A model generated the notes under the pieces. That model made no database searches, was not told the DNA's origin, and saw only the letters and a list, made by a program, of their open reading frames with translations. A program made the translations under genes and the position numbers. This document shows, piece by piece, positions 45,339 to 54,035 of a DNA stretch of 64,000 bases (its first letter is position 1; each line of letters begins with the position of its first letter). Source of the DNA: DATFVA01 sp963839165 (lineage in GTDB: Bacteria > Bacteroidota > Ignavibacteria > Ignavibacteriales > Ignavibacteriaceae); the NCBI GenBank assembly GCA_963839165.1, contig CAWIUG010000005.1, positions 310,001 through 374,000 on the forward strand, given 5' to 3'.

Positions 45339-46136
45339 ATGAAAATCATTACAGTAGTACAGGCCAGAATGGGATCAACCAGGCTCCCTAAAAAAGTTAT
45401 GATGCCTCTTTCGGGAAAGCCTCTTATAATACGCATGCTTGAACGCCTCACCCTTTCAACTTTTACCGGAACAGTTGTGGCAGCCCTGACAGAAGAAACG
45501 TACGATAATGAGCTTTCGAATGTCCTTAAAAGCGAGGGGTATAAAGTTTATCGCGGAAGCACGAATGATCTGCTTGAAAGGCATATAAATGCTGCCCGGG
45601 AATATGGGGGGGATACAGTTGTTAAAATACCATCCGACTGCCCTCTGATAGATCCATTGGTTATTGATCAGGTTATCGGTTATTATATGGCCGGAGCTGA
45701 CAGGTTTGATTACGTGAGCAACCTCCACCCCGCTACTTTTCCCGACGGTAATGATGTGGAAATTATGAGCCTGGAAGCACTGGAAAGATGCAAGAGAGAA
45801 GCCTCAAGAGATTTTGAACGTGAACATACCACTCCATACATATGGGAAAATCCCGAAAAGTTCAGGATTGGAAATGTGGTTTGGGAAACAGGGCTCGATT
45901 ACTCCATGAATCACCGATGGACAATTGACTATATAGAAGATTATCTATTTATTAAGGAGATATATAAAGCCCTTTATGATAAGAACCCGGCATTCGGAAT
46001 GAACGACATCCTTGAGTATGAAAAAGAACATCCCGAGGTTAAAGCGATAAATGAAAAATTTAACGGAGTGAACTGGTATCGTAATCATCTCGGTGATCTA
46101 AAAACAATAAAGCCTGAGCAAACGAAAGTGTTATAA
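45339..46136 (+). CDS. SpsF/cytidylyltransferase-family protein
   Basis: A 265-residue nucleotidyltransferase related to SpsF and to CMP-Kdo/CMP-sialate synthetases. The N-terminus VVQARMGSTRLPKKVMMPLSGKPLI is the nucleotide-binding loop (core QARMGSTRLPKK); KIPSDCPLIDP is the metal-binding segment. It probably activates the operon's acid sugar with CTP. First gene of the tight block to 51545, 2 nt before the next. Confidence 0.88.
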   Translation: MKIITVVQARMGSTRLPKKVMMPLSGKPLIIRMLERLTLSTFTGTVVAALTEETYDNELSNVLKSEGYKVYRGSTNDLLERHINAAREYGGDTVVKIPSDCPLIDPLVIDQVIGYYMAGADRFDYVSNLHPATFPDGNDVEIMSLEALERCKREASRDFEREHTTPYIWENPEKFRIGNVVWETGLDYSMNHRWTIDYIEDYLFIKEIYKALYDKNPAFGMNDILEYEKEHPEVKAINEKFNGVNWYRNHLGDLKTIKPEQTKVL

Positions 46137-46138
46137 TA

Positions 46139-46996
46139 ATGGACAAAAAGAATAAAAGAGAACTTGAAGAAATCGCATTCAGAGTCCGTGAGCATATAAT
46201 CCGGATGGCAACAGACGGCGGCTGTTTTATCGGAGCTTCCCTTTCCTGCACCGATCTGCTCGTGTACCTTTATTCCCGATACCTTAATATTAATCGGACC
46301 AATCTCCAGGATCCTGACCGTGATTATCTCTTTTTGTCAAAGGGGCATGACGTTCCTGCTCTTTACGGAATTTTTGCTGAACTGGGATTCTTTGAAAAGG
46401 ACAGGTTAAAAAATCATCTTAAAACAAACGATTTCATTTATTGGCATCCGAATACCAGGATGCCGGGAATTGAGTATCATTCGGGTTCCCTGGGACACCT
46501 TCTTTCGGTTTCTATGGGAGTAGCAAAAGACTGCAAAATAAAAGGAAAGAAGAATAAGATAATCGTTGTTCTCGGCGACGGAGAATTAAATGAGGGTTCT
46601 ATCTGGGAAGGGCTCCTTGTTGCTTCTGCCCACAAACTGAATAATCTCATCGCCATAGTAGACAGAAACCAGTTCCAGGCAAATATCAGGACAGAAGAAC
46701 TTATTCCTACTGAACCCCTTGAAAAGAAATTTGAGGCATTCGGATGGACACCACGCAGATGTAATGGTCACGATTTCAATGATCTTGAGAAGACATTCAA
46801 CCGGATCCCCTTCGATGAGCAGACTCCCTCAGTGGTGATAGCAGAAACGGTGAGGGGAAAAGGACTTCCCAGTATTGAATCACGTGCAGACAGATGGTTC
46901 TGTAACTTTACTCATGAAGAGATTGACCAGTTACTGAATGAACTTTATACTAAAGAAAAAACAGAATTAAAATCAGAAACTTTAATTGTCAGATAA
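46139..46996 (+). CDS. Transketolase, N-terminal (TPP-binding) subunit
   Basis: A 285-residue half of a split transketolase. LFLSKGHDVPALYGI, EYHSGSLGHLLSVSMG and the thiamine-diphosphate/Mg motif VVLGDGELNEGSIWEG are intact. The partner half follows after 3 nt. Its position between sugar-specific genes suggests it transfers a two-carbon ketol unit to build the operon's sugar skeleton rather than serving the pentose phosphate pathway; that is inference. Confidence 0.92.
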   Translation: MDKKNKRELEEIAFRVREHIIRMATDGGCFIGASLSCTDLLVYLYSRYLNINRTNLQDPDRDYLFLSKGHDVPALYGIFAELGFFEKDRLKNHLKTNDFIYWHPNTRMPGIEYHSGSLGHLLSVSMGVAKDCKIKGKKNKIIVVLGDGELNEGSIWEGLLVASAHKLNNLIAIVDRNQFQANIRTEELIPTEPLEKKFEAFGWTPRRCNGHDFNDLEKTFNRIPFDEQTPSVVIAETVRGKGLPSIESRADRWFCNFTHEEIDQLLNELYTKEKTELKSETLIVR

Positions 46997-46999
46997 ATT

Positions 47000-47929
47000 A
47001 TGAATTACGAAGAACTCCTTCTACAGCTTGTAAATGAGGATGAACGCATTATAGTAATGACAGCCGAGAACCGTGCCGCTATCAGAAATTTACCAAATAT
47101 CATTAAAGATAGATTTATAGATGTAGGGATAGCAGAACAAACCATGATTGGTATGGCTGCCGGACTTGCACTGCGGGGAAATATTCCCATAGTACATGCC
47201 CTGGCAACCTTTCTCACTATGCGTGCATTTGAATTTATAAGGACAGATATAGGGATCGGGAATCTCCCGGTTAAGCTTGTCGGTGCGGTTGCGGGTTTTC
47301 TGAGCGACGGAAACGGTCCTACGCACCAGGCCATCGAAGATATTTCATTAATGCGCGGTATACCGCCTGTTAATATTTTCTGTCCTTCCGACGAAGAGGA
47401 TATGCTCATCGGGTTAAGAGAGATAATCCTCCACCCTTCTCCATTTTATATAAGATACAATAACCTGCAACCTGCTGTAGAACACCAGAAGGATTTCAGT
47501 ATCGGGAAAGCCGAAATGATCACTGAGGGGAGGGATATTGCTATTCTAACATATGGTACACTGCTTAAACAGGCAGTTGAAGCAGCAGATATTCTCCGTT
47601 CTGAAGGAAAATCTGTGGGGGTTGTGAATATGAGAACCCTGAAACCAATAGATGAAGAGCTGTTAAAAAACATAGGTCTTAGTGACGTTCTGATAGTTAC
47701 CCTGGAAGATCACTTCATTACAGGCGGACTCTATTCAATATTATCGGAATTTCTTGTAAAAGAAAGAATACGATGCAATGTACTGCCTATTGCTCTGGAG
47801 AATAAATGGTTCAAACCTGCATTGCTTCCGGATGTACTAGAGCACGAAGGGTTTACTCCTGAAAAAATTGCAGGCAGAATAAACAGAGAACTTATACAAC
47901 TCTCAAAGAGAACTGAATATTCCATTTAA
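47000..47929 (+). CDS. Transketolase, C-terminal subunit
   Basis: A 309-residue second half, containing the pyrimidine-binding domain: VGIAEQTMIGMAAGLALRG holds the catalytic Glu, FLTMRAFEFIRTDI follows, and the C-terminal domain resembles that of DXS/transketolase. Functional only with the gene before it. The next gene starts 16 nt downstream behind GAGGGAATTATA, a good ribosome binding site. Confidence 0.92.
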   Translation: MNYEELLLQLVNEDERIIVMTAENRAAIRNLPNIIKDRFIDVGIAEQTMIGMAAGLALRGNIPIVHALATFLTMRAFEFIRTDIGIGNLPVKLVGAVAGFLSDGNGPTHQAIEDISLMRGIPPVNIFCPSDEEDMLIGLREIILHPSPFYIRYNNLQPAVEHQKDFSIGKAEMITEGRDIAILTYGTLLKQAVEAADILRSEGKSVGVVNMRTLKPIDEELLKNIGLSDVLIVTLEDHFITGGLYSILSEFLVKERIRCNVLPIALENKWFKPALLPDVLEHEGFTPEKIAGRINRELIQLSKRTEYSI

Positions 47930-47945
47930 CAATGAGGGAATTATA

Positions 47946-49292
47946 ATGCCGAATAAAGTAGAATTTAATAAAGATTACCCGGTTATCAGTAAATCAGATG
48001 AATATTACAAGAAGGCACTCGAACTCATTCCGGCAGTCACCCAGACACTGGCGAAGGGCCCTTCCCAGAACATTAAAGGTGTTGCACCCAAGTACCTTGA
48101 AAGAGGCAAAGGTTCTCATGTATGGGACGTTGACGGTAATGAATACATCGATTTTCTGATGGGAATAGGTCCACTTTCCCTTGGTTATTCATATGACAAA
48201 GTTGATAACGCAATCAAAGATCAGCTCGGAAAAGGAATAACGTTTTCCCTGATGCATCCGCTCGAAGTTGAAGTAGCTGAGCTCATTAACGAAATAGTTC
48301 CGAATGCAGAGTCTATCCGTTACAGCAAAACGGGTGCTGATGTTACTTCAGCTGCAATCCGTGTAGCCCGTGCATATACAGGCAGAGATAAGGTGTTGTG
48401 CTGCGGATACCATGGATGGCATGACTGGTATATATCGGTTACAGACAGGAACAAAGGAATCCCCGGAATTATCCAGGATATGACGAATACTTTTAACTAT
48501 AATGACATTAATTCAGTTATAGATTCAATAGATAATGAAACGGCCTGCGTTATACTTGAACCATTTGTATTTCAGGCCCCTGAAAATAATTTTCTACAGG
48601 AACTAAGAAAAGTATGCACGGAAAACGGAACAATATTAATATTCGATGAAATGTGGACTGGCTTTAGAGTCGCTTTGGGAGGAGCCCAGGAATATTTCAG
48701 TGTGGATGCTGACCTCGCCTGTTTCAGTAAAGCTGTAGCCAACGGCATGCCGATTTCTATCTTAACCGGAAGAAAAGAAATAATGAAAGTACTGGATAAA
48801 GAAGTATTCTTCTATACAACTTTTGGCGGAGAAGCTCTTTCTCTGGCCGCAGCAAAAGCTACCATCGAGGAATTAAGAGAAAAGAATGTTCCTGACTACC
48901 TTGTAAAGCAAGGCAGCAAGCTCCGGGAAGGATACAACGCAATCGCATCTGAACTCAGAATGGACTATACAAAATGCACCGGGTACGACTGCCGGACCAT
49001 AATAACTTTTGATGCTTTTGCCGGCAATCCGCTTGAGATGAAATCACTGGTTCAGCAGGAAATGATTAAGCGAGGCATACTCTGGGGCGGATTCCACAAT
49101 ATGAGTTATTCGCATAGTGACAAAGATGTGGAGTATACGATACAGGTGTATAAGGAAGTCCTCCCTATCCTGAAGAAAGCAGTCGAAGAGAAAAATGTTG
49201 CCGGTTGCCTGAAAGGTGAACCGGTTGAGCCAGTATTCCGGAAAACAAGTAATTTTAACACAAAGCCAAAGAAGAAAGAAGCAAAAGTTTAA
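47946..49292 (+). CDS. Class III aminotransferase, glutamate-1-semialdehyde aminotransferase-like
   Basis: A 448-residue PLP enzyme. IFDEMWTGFRV supplies the PLP-binding Asp and CFSKAVANGMPIS the Schiff-base Lys; SKTGADVTSAAIRVARAYTGR is a cofactor-binding loop (core GADVTSAAIRVAR). Architecture matches HemL relatives, but the sugar-operon context argues for amination of a keto-sugar instead of tetrapyrrole synthesis. A basic C-terminal tail (residues about 425-448) extends past the usual end. Stop overlaps the next start in TAATG. Confidence 0.88.
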   Translation: MPNKVEFNKDYPVISKSDEYYKKALELIPAVTQTLAKGPSQNIKGVAPKYLERGKGSHVWDVDGNEYIDFLMGIGPLSLGYSYDKVDNAIKDQLGKGITFSLMHPLEVEVAELINEIVPNAESIRYSKTGADVTSAAIRVARAYTGRDKVLCCGYHGWHDWYISVTDRNKGIPGIIQDMTNTFNYNDINSVIDSIDNETACVILEPFVFQAPENNFLQELRKVCTENGTILIFDEMWTGFRVALGGAQEYFSVDADLACFSKAVANGMPISILTGRKEIMKVLDKEVFFYTTFGGEALSLAAAKATIEELREKNVPDYLVKQGSKLREGYNAIASELRMDYTKCTGYDCRTIITFDAFAGNPLEMKSLVQQEMIKRGILWGGFHNMSYSHSDKDVEYTIQVYKEVLPILKKAVEEKNVAGCLKGEPVEPVFRKTSNFNTKPKKKEAKV

Positions 49293-50104
49293 TGGAATCA
49301 CTTTCACTTTTCTCTCTAAACAATAAAGTGGCTGTAGTTACAGGTGCTCTTGGTCTGCTGGGAAAACAGCATTGCCTTGCTTTATCCGAGGCTGGCGCCA
49401 CCGTCATCGTATGCGATCTCAATGAAGAGGCCTGCAACGACTTCGCTTACAGTCTTGAGGGAGACAGTATGGGAGTGGGAACAGACATAACATCTCCCGA
49501 TTCCGTAAAAGAATTAAAGGACAGGATCCTTGATAAATACAAAAAGATAGATATCCTCGTTAATAACGCAGCCATAAATGATATGTTTGAAAATCCTTCA
49601 GCGGCTGCTGACCTTTCAAAATTTGAAAACTATCCCCTCGAACTTTGGAAAAAATCTCTTAATGTTAATATCACCGGAACATTCCTTTGTTCGCAGGTAA
49701 TCGGCTCTCAGATGGCAATTCAGGGTTCAGGGAGCATCATAAACATAGCATCAACATATGGAATCGTAGCTCCCGATCAGTCACTTTATAAAAAGAAAGA
49801 CGGATCACAGGAATTTTATAAATCGCCGGCCTACCCTGCCACAAAGGGTGCTGTAATTGCTTTTACGAAATTTCTTGCCGCCTACTGGGGCGGAAAAGGA
49901 GTGCGTGTAAATTGTCTTTCTCCGGGCGGAGTAGAGAACAATCAGGAAAATTATTTTATTGAAAACTATTCAGGCAGAACTCCCCTGGGAAGAATGGCTG
50001 CCCCTTCCGACTATAAAGGGGCAATTGTATTCCTGGCAAGCGACGCCTCATCTTATATGACAGGGGCAAATTTAATTATAGATGGAGGATGGACAGCTTG
50101 GTAA
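49292..50104 (+). CDS. Short-chain dehydrogenase/reductase of the sugar operon
   Basis: A 270-residue classical SDR. TGALGLLGKQH is the NAD(P) loop, NNAAIND the structural motif, and the catalytic set is Ser in IASTYGI with YPATK. Probably oxidises or reduces a hydroxyl of the sugar, possibly generating the ketone for the aminotransferase. Overlaps the HAD phosphatase gene by 16 nt. It is comparable in type to PtmA-like SDRs in nonulosonate loci. Confidence 0.88.
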   Translation: MESLSLFSLNNKVAVVTGALGLLGKQHCLALSEAGATVIVCDLNEEACNDFAYSLEGDSMGVGTDITSPDSVKELKDRILDKYKKIDILVNNAAINDMFENPSAAADLSKFENYPLELWKKSLNVNITGTFLCSQVIGSQMAIQGSGSIINIASTYGIVAPDQSLYKKKDGSQEFYKSPAYPATKGAVIAFTKFLAAYWGGKGVRVNCLSPGGVENNQENYFIENYSGRTPLGRMAAPSDYKGAIVFLASDASSYMTGANLIIDGGWTAW

Positions 50105-50628
50105 CAGACAAAAAACTAAGGGAAGATAACCTTCATCTGGCTGAGAGGGCAAAGAATATTAAGCTGGTCTTAACGGACAGCGACGGTGTACTTACCGACA
50201 CAGGGGTGTATTATTCAGATGATGGCGAAGTTATGAAAAGATTCTCAATAAGGGATGGAATGGGTGTTGAAAGGCTTAGGAATATACTCGGTATTGAGAC
50301 GGGGATAATTACTGGGGAACTTTCAGGATCTGTAGTTAAGCGGGCTGAAAAACTGAACATAATATATTTATATCGTGGTGTGAAGGATAAAAGATCTCTT
50401 CTTTCAGAAATTTTATCGGGACTGAAACTCGATAAGAAAAATATTGCATTTATTGGTGATGATGTTAACGATGTAGAATTAATAAATGAGGTAGGTTTAT
50501 CTGCGGCTCCGTCTGACGGAACCATATTCGTTAAAGATATTGTTCACTATGTATGTCATAACAAAGGAGGCAACGGTGCGTTCAGAGAGTTTGCTGAATT
50601 GATCATTTCACTAAATACCGAAGATTAA
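50089..50628 (+). CDS. KdsC-like HAD-family phosphatase
   Basis: A 179-residue C0-type HAD hydrolase. Motif I LTDSDGVLTD, motif II region GIITGELSGSV, and motif IV FIGDDVNDVEL are all present. KdsC and its relatives dephosphorylate 8-phospho-Kdo or 9-phospho-nonulosonates made by KdsA/NeuB enzymes; NeuB is the next gene. Its start lies inside the SDR's last codons. Confidence 0.9.
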   Translation: MDSLVTDKKLREDNLHLAERAKNIKLVLTDSDGVLTDTGVYYSDDGEVMKRFSIRDGMGVERLRNILGIETGIITGELSGSVVKRAEKLNIIYLYRGVKDKRSLLSEILSGLKLDKKNIAFIGDDVNDVELINEVGLSAAPSDGTIFVKDIVHYVCHNKGGNGAFREFAELIISLNTED

Positions 50629-50648
50629 ATAAATGAAGAGGGCATAAA

Positions 50649-51545
50649 ATGAATTCATTCAATTTCAGGAAAGTCGGAAACAAAATAATCGGAGATGGAG
50701 CTCCTGTATTTGTAGTTGCGGAAATAGGAATTAACCATAATGGGTCCGTTGAAATAGCAAAGAAAATGATTGACGGTGCTGTTAAAGCGGGCTGTGATGC
50801 TGTTAAATTTCAAAAACGGACTCCCGAGATCTGCGTCCCAAAAGATCAATGGGATATTGAAAGAGATACTCCCTGGGGACGAATGACCTATATAGAATAC
50901 CGTCATAAAGTGGAATTTAACAAGGAGCAATTTGATGAGATAGACAGTTACTGCAGAAATAAAGAAATAATCTGGTTCGCCTCCTGCTGGGATGAAGAAG
51001 CAGTAGATTTTATCGAGGAATTTAATCCACCGCTATACAAGTTTGCCTCCGCCTCCCTGACAGACGATGATCTGCTGCTCAGGCATAAATCCCTGAATAA
51101 ACCTTTAATGATGTCAACCGGAATGTCGACCATGGAGGAGATAAGAAACGCCGTAGCGATATATGGTACGGAAAACCTTCTTATCGCTCATTCTACCTCC
51201 TCCTATCCCTGCAGAAATGAGGAACTGAACCTTAGAATGATCCCAACCCTGAAAAAGCTTTATCCAGGTGTACCAATTGGTTATTCAGGTCACGAGGTAG
51301 GACTTGCACCTACCTGGGCTGCCATTGCTTTAGGCGCCTGTTTTGTAGAAAGGCATATTACACTCGACCGCTCAATGTGGGGAACAGATCAGGCTGCATC
51401 TGTTGAGATAGTAGGACTGGAAAGACTTATATCAAATATAAGAGATATTGAACTTGCTTTGGGTGACGGAGTTAAGACAGTTTATGAAAGTGAAATGAAG
51501 AATCTTCACAAGTTACGTATAGCAAAATCCAGTATTCAGAGTTGA
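50649..51545 (+). CDS. NeuB-family sugar-acid synthase lacking the SAF domain
   Basis: Condenses phosphoenolpyruvate with an aldose (usually a phosphate) to a 3-deoxy-ulosonic acid. VFVVAEIGINHNGSVEIAK, GCDAVKFQKRTPE and YSGHEVGLAP with ERHITLDRSMWGTDQA are diagnostic. At 298 residues it ends after the TIM barrel, in the linker MKNLHKLRIAKSS; the C-terminal SAF (antifreeze-like) domain of typical 340-350-residue NeuB proteins is absent, and no remnant follows in any frame before the next gene. GAAGAGGGC precedes the ATG. Confidence 0.92.
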   Translation: MNSFNFRKVGNKIIGDGAPVFVVAEIGINHNGSVEIAKKMIDGAVKAGCDAVKFQKRTPEICVPKDQWDIERDTPWGRMTYIEYRHKVEFNKEQFDEIDSYCRNKEIIWFASCWDEEAVDFIEEFNPPLYKFASASLTDDDLLLRHKSLNKPLMMSTGMSTMEEIRNAVAIYGTENLLIAHSTSSYPCRNEELNLRMIPTLKKLYPGVPIGYSGHEVGLAPTWAAIALGACFVERHITLDRSMWGTDQAASVEIVGLERLISNIRDIELALGDGVKTVYESEMKNLHKLRIAKSSIQS

Positions 51546-51575
51546 TATTTATTGAAAAGATACTAACAATAAAGT

Positions 51576-52463
51576 ATGCAGGTTCTAAAGGTTATATATG
51601 ATTCCGTCATAAGTTATTTTCTTGAGCTGTCCCCTGCTGAGACAGTATCAATGCTAATTATAGCCGCTTCAGCGCTTCTGTTTATTATCCTGGAAAGGAT
51701 TTACCCATATAATAAGGGTCAGAAGATACTTCGCGTGGGATTCTTCGACGATCTTGCATTATATACAATTGCTCAAAGTTATATTCTTGGCATCCTCATT
51801 TTCAATTATATAATTTATTACATTGATCATACAACAGGAATATCACGACTCCGGCTTTTTGCTGAAGTACCCATCTGGCTGCAGCTGGTTTTCTTCACAG
51901 TAACGCACGACCTGTATATTTACTGGATGCACAGATGGCAGCATAAAAACAAATGGCTCTGGCGCATACACGAAGCACACCACTCACCTGAAAAGGTCGA
52001 CTGGCTCTCGGGTTCACGTTCTCATGCTATTGAAATCCTTATTAACCAGTCTGTTGAATTCCTGCCTATTGTACTATTGGGCTCCCCTCCTGAAGTTATC
52101 GCATATAAAGGAGTTATAAGCGCGTTATGGGGAATGTACATCCATTCAAACCTGAATGTCCATACCGGCAGGCTGCAGAAAATTATAAACGGACCTGAGA
52201 TGCACCGCTGGCATCACACATTGGGTAAAGGCAGGAACAGGAATTTTTCTACAAAACTTGCTATATGGGATTGGTTATTCGGGACAGCCTACTTCCCCGA
52301 AAACGAAAAAGCAGACGAATACGGGTTAATATCTAAATTCCCTGCGCATTACATCAGTCAGTTCTTTTATGCATTCCGACCATTTAGAAAAAGGAAGCGA
52401 AAACAACCGCAGCGAAATGGCACTCAAAGAACCAGACAATCATCAGGGCAGGCGGTAAATTAA
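51576..52463 (+). CDS. Sterol desaturase/fatty acid hydroxylase family protein
   Basis: A 295-residue membrane di-iron oxygenase-type protein with about four membrane helices. The histidine clusters are complete: HDLYIYWMHRWQH, HEAHHSPE and HRWHH. The family hydroxylates or desaturates lipids or isoprenoids. A very basic C-terminal tail follows. It starts 30 nt after neuB and may be cotranscribed, but a link to the sugar pathway is unproven. Confidence 0.9.
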   Translation: MQVLKVIYDSVISYFLELSPAETVSMLIIAASALLFIILERIYPYNKGQKILRVGFFDDLALYTIAQSYILGILIFNYIIYYIDHTTGISRLRLFAEVPIWLQLVFFTVTHDLYIYWMHRWQHKNKWLWRIHEAHHSPEKVDWLSGSRSHAIEILINQSVEFLPIVLLGSPPEVIAYKGVISALWGMYIHSNLNVHTGRLQKIINGPEMHRWHHTLGKGRNRNFSTKLAIWDWLFGTAYFPENEKADEYGLISKFPAHYISQFFYAFRPFRKRKRKQPQRNGTQRTRQSSGQAVN

Positions 52464-52468
52464 TCCTC

Positions 52469-52780
52469 CTACTTTATCATGGTCAGAAGCATTTTTGTTT
52501 TCTGCTGGGCAACAAGTCCATGCGGTATATTAGGTGGGAGAATAATGATCTCGCCGGTTTTTACAGTATTAGGTTCACCCCCTATTTTAATCTCCATTTC
52601 TCCTTCAACGATATTAACCACAGCCTCAAAAGGTGAAGTATGTTCTGTTAACGACTGTTCCTTATCAAAAGCGAAAAGAGTAATGTTTCCGTTTGGTTTC
52701 TTTAAAATCTGCCTGCTTACAATCGAACCTTCCTGATAATTGACGGCATCCCTTAGAAGTATTTTGTTCTGTTCTGACAT
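52469..52780 (-). CDS. Small cupin-domain protein
   Basis: A 103-residue single cupin. HTSPFEAVVNIVEGEMEIKIGG is motif 1 and ILPPNIPHGL motif 2, with His and Glu positions for a metal. Function unknown; such proteins may bind small ligands or act as dioxygenases. An upstream ATG at 52792 encodes MENK, but its GGAG lies inside that codon stretch and suits the ATG at 52780. Divergent from pirin over a 200-nt gap. Confidence 0.82.
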   Translation of the reverse strand: MSEQNKILLRDAVNYQEGSIVSRQILKKPNGNITLFAFDKEQSLTEHTSPFEAVVNIVEGEMEIKIGGEPNTVKTGEIIILPPNIPHGLVAQQKTKMLLTMIK

Positions 52781-52881
52781 TTTATTCTCCATTTTAACTG
52801 TTACAGCTGAAACTTAAACCTGAACGCCTGGAGAAACCATGACATAAGTCAATTATCTAATTTATTTTATTTATCCATCAG

Positions 52882-52898
52882 AATATTTAATAAATATT
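52882..52898. repeat. AT-rich dyad in the cupin-pirin gap
   Basis: AATATTTA and TAAATATT flank one A (52882-52898), a perfect 8-bp dyad between two divergent genes. It may be an operator or just AT-rich promoter DNA. Confidence 0.3.
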
Positions 52899-52945
52899 TA
52901 ACTATTTTCTTTAGTCGAGTAAACCATTTCCAGAAAAGAAAAAAT

Positions 52946-52966
52946 AAAGTAATCCATGATTACTTT
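52946..52966. promoter_or_regulatory. Putative operator upstream of pirin
   Basis: AAAGTAATC (52946-52954), CAT, GATTACTTT (52958-52966): a perfect 9-bp inverted repeat with a 3-nt centre, 26 nt before the pirin ATG. The size and symmetry fit a dimeric repressor site of winged-helix type. The regulator is not identified here, and AAGGAG (52980-52985) is the pirin ribosome binding site. Confidence 0.5.
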
Positions 52967-52992
52967 GGATCTTATACTGAAAGGAGTTTGTT

Positions 52993-53898
52993 ATGTCTAT
53001 TCGTCCCGTTAGAAAGATATTAAAAGCTCAGCCAACGATTGAAGGAGCAGGAGTTAACCTCCGCAGGGCAATTGGTTTTGGCGATCCTATGGAAGCAGAT
53101 CCTTTTCTCCTCCTTGATGATTTCCGGAATGAAAGACCTGAGGATTACCTCGCAGGTTTTCCCTGGCATCCACACAGAGGGATTGAAACAATAACTTACG
53201 TACTTGCAGGCAGTGTTGAGCATGGTGACAGTATGGGAAACAAAGGTGTTATTTCTTCAGGAGACATTCAATGGATGACAGCAGGAAGCGGCATCATCCA
53301 CCAGGAGATGCCTAAAGGCGACAATGACGGGAGGATGCATGGTTTCCAGCTATGGGCAAACCTTCCTAAGTCTCTAAAAATGACCGATCCTCGCTACCAG
53401 GAAATTAAAGCACCGGATATACCTGAAATTACTGATGATGACGGAACGAAAGTAAGACTTGTATGCGGAAGTTTCTGGGGCCAAAGAGGTCCTGTTGAAG
53501 GGATAGCTGCTGACCCGATATATATCGACGTTTCGATACCTGCAGGGAAAAGAAAATCATTACCCATTGATACGAGAAATAATGCCTTCGCCTATGTATT
53601 TTCCGGTTCAGGAAAGTTCTGCAACGCATCAGGTCCTCTTGCCGTACCTACCGAGAGTGTAGGCTGGCTTGATGCCCATCCTCCGGTAGAAGCCGACAAC
53701 AGATCGTTAATATTATTCGACAGCGGTGATGAAGTGACCGTACAGGCTGGAGATGAAGGCCTCCGTTTCCTTCTTATCTCAGGCCGACCATTGAAAGAAC
53801 CCGTTGCCTGGTACGGCCCGATCGTGATGAACACGCAGGGCGAATTAAAAAAAGCATTCGAAGAATTACAGGATGGAACATTTCTTAAGAAACGCTGA
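52993..53898 (+). CDS. Pirin family protein
   Basis: A 301-residue bicupin protein. The N-terminal cupin has the metal set in FPWHPHRGIETITYVLAG and GSVEHGDSMG; GSGIIHQEMP follows. Pirins include quercetin 2,3-dioxygenases and redox-sensing iron proteins; the substrate is unknown. The C-terminal helix ELKKAFEELQDGTF is partly duplicated downstream. AAGGAG sits 7 nt before the ATG. A divergent cupin gene and a likely operator lie upstream. Confidence 0.92.
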   Translation: MSIRPVRKILKAQPTIEGAGVNLRRAIGFGDPMEADPFLLLDDFRNERPEDYLAGFPWHPHRGIETITYVLAGSVEHGDSMGNKGVISSGDIQWMTAGSGIIHQEMPKGDNDGRMHGFQLWANLPKSLKMTDPRYQEIKAPDIPEITDDDGTKVRLVCGSFWGQRGPVEGIAADPIYIDVSIPAGKRKSLPIDTRNNAFAYVFSGSGKFCNASGPLAVPTESVGWLDAHPPVEADNRSLILFDSGDEVTVQAGDEGLRFLLISGRPLKEPVAWYGPIVMNTQGELKKAFEELQDGTFLKKR

Positions 53899-53987
53899 AG
53901 GAACGCATTAATTATTTGATTAAAATCATTTTTTTACTGGAAATAAATTTGATTTATTCAAGGAAAAGATCTTATCAGGACGTTTTC

Positions 53988-54022
53988 CAGTGCGAACTAA
54001 AAAAAGCATTTGAAGAATTACA
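53988..54022 (+). pseudogene. Relic of a second pirin gene (3' fragment)
   Basis: These 35 nt match pirin positions 53836-53870 at 32 of 35. In pirin's reading frame both encode ELKKAFEELQ; of the three differences, two are synonymous (TTA/CTA Leu, TTC/TTT Phe) and one changes Gly to Cys just before. No other part of pirin is recognisable around it. Most simply it is the tail of a decayed tandem pirin copy, left between pirin and the tyrA leader. Confidence 0.6.
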
Positions 54023-54035
54023 AACGCGAATTACG

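Noticed and set aside
45456..45728. Minus-strand 90-codon frame opposite the SpsF-type gene
   Set aside because: Antisense to a clear nucleotidyltransferase gene; composition follows from the coding strand.
49044..49437. Minus-strand open frames opposite the aminotransferase and SDR genes
   Set aside because: They are antisense shadows of well-supported genes, with no family match or ribosome binding site.
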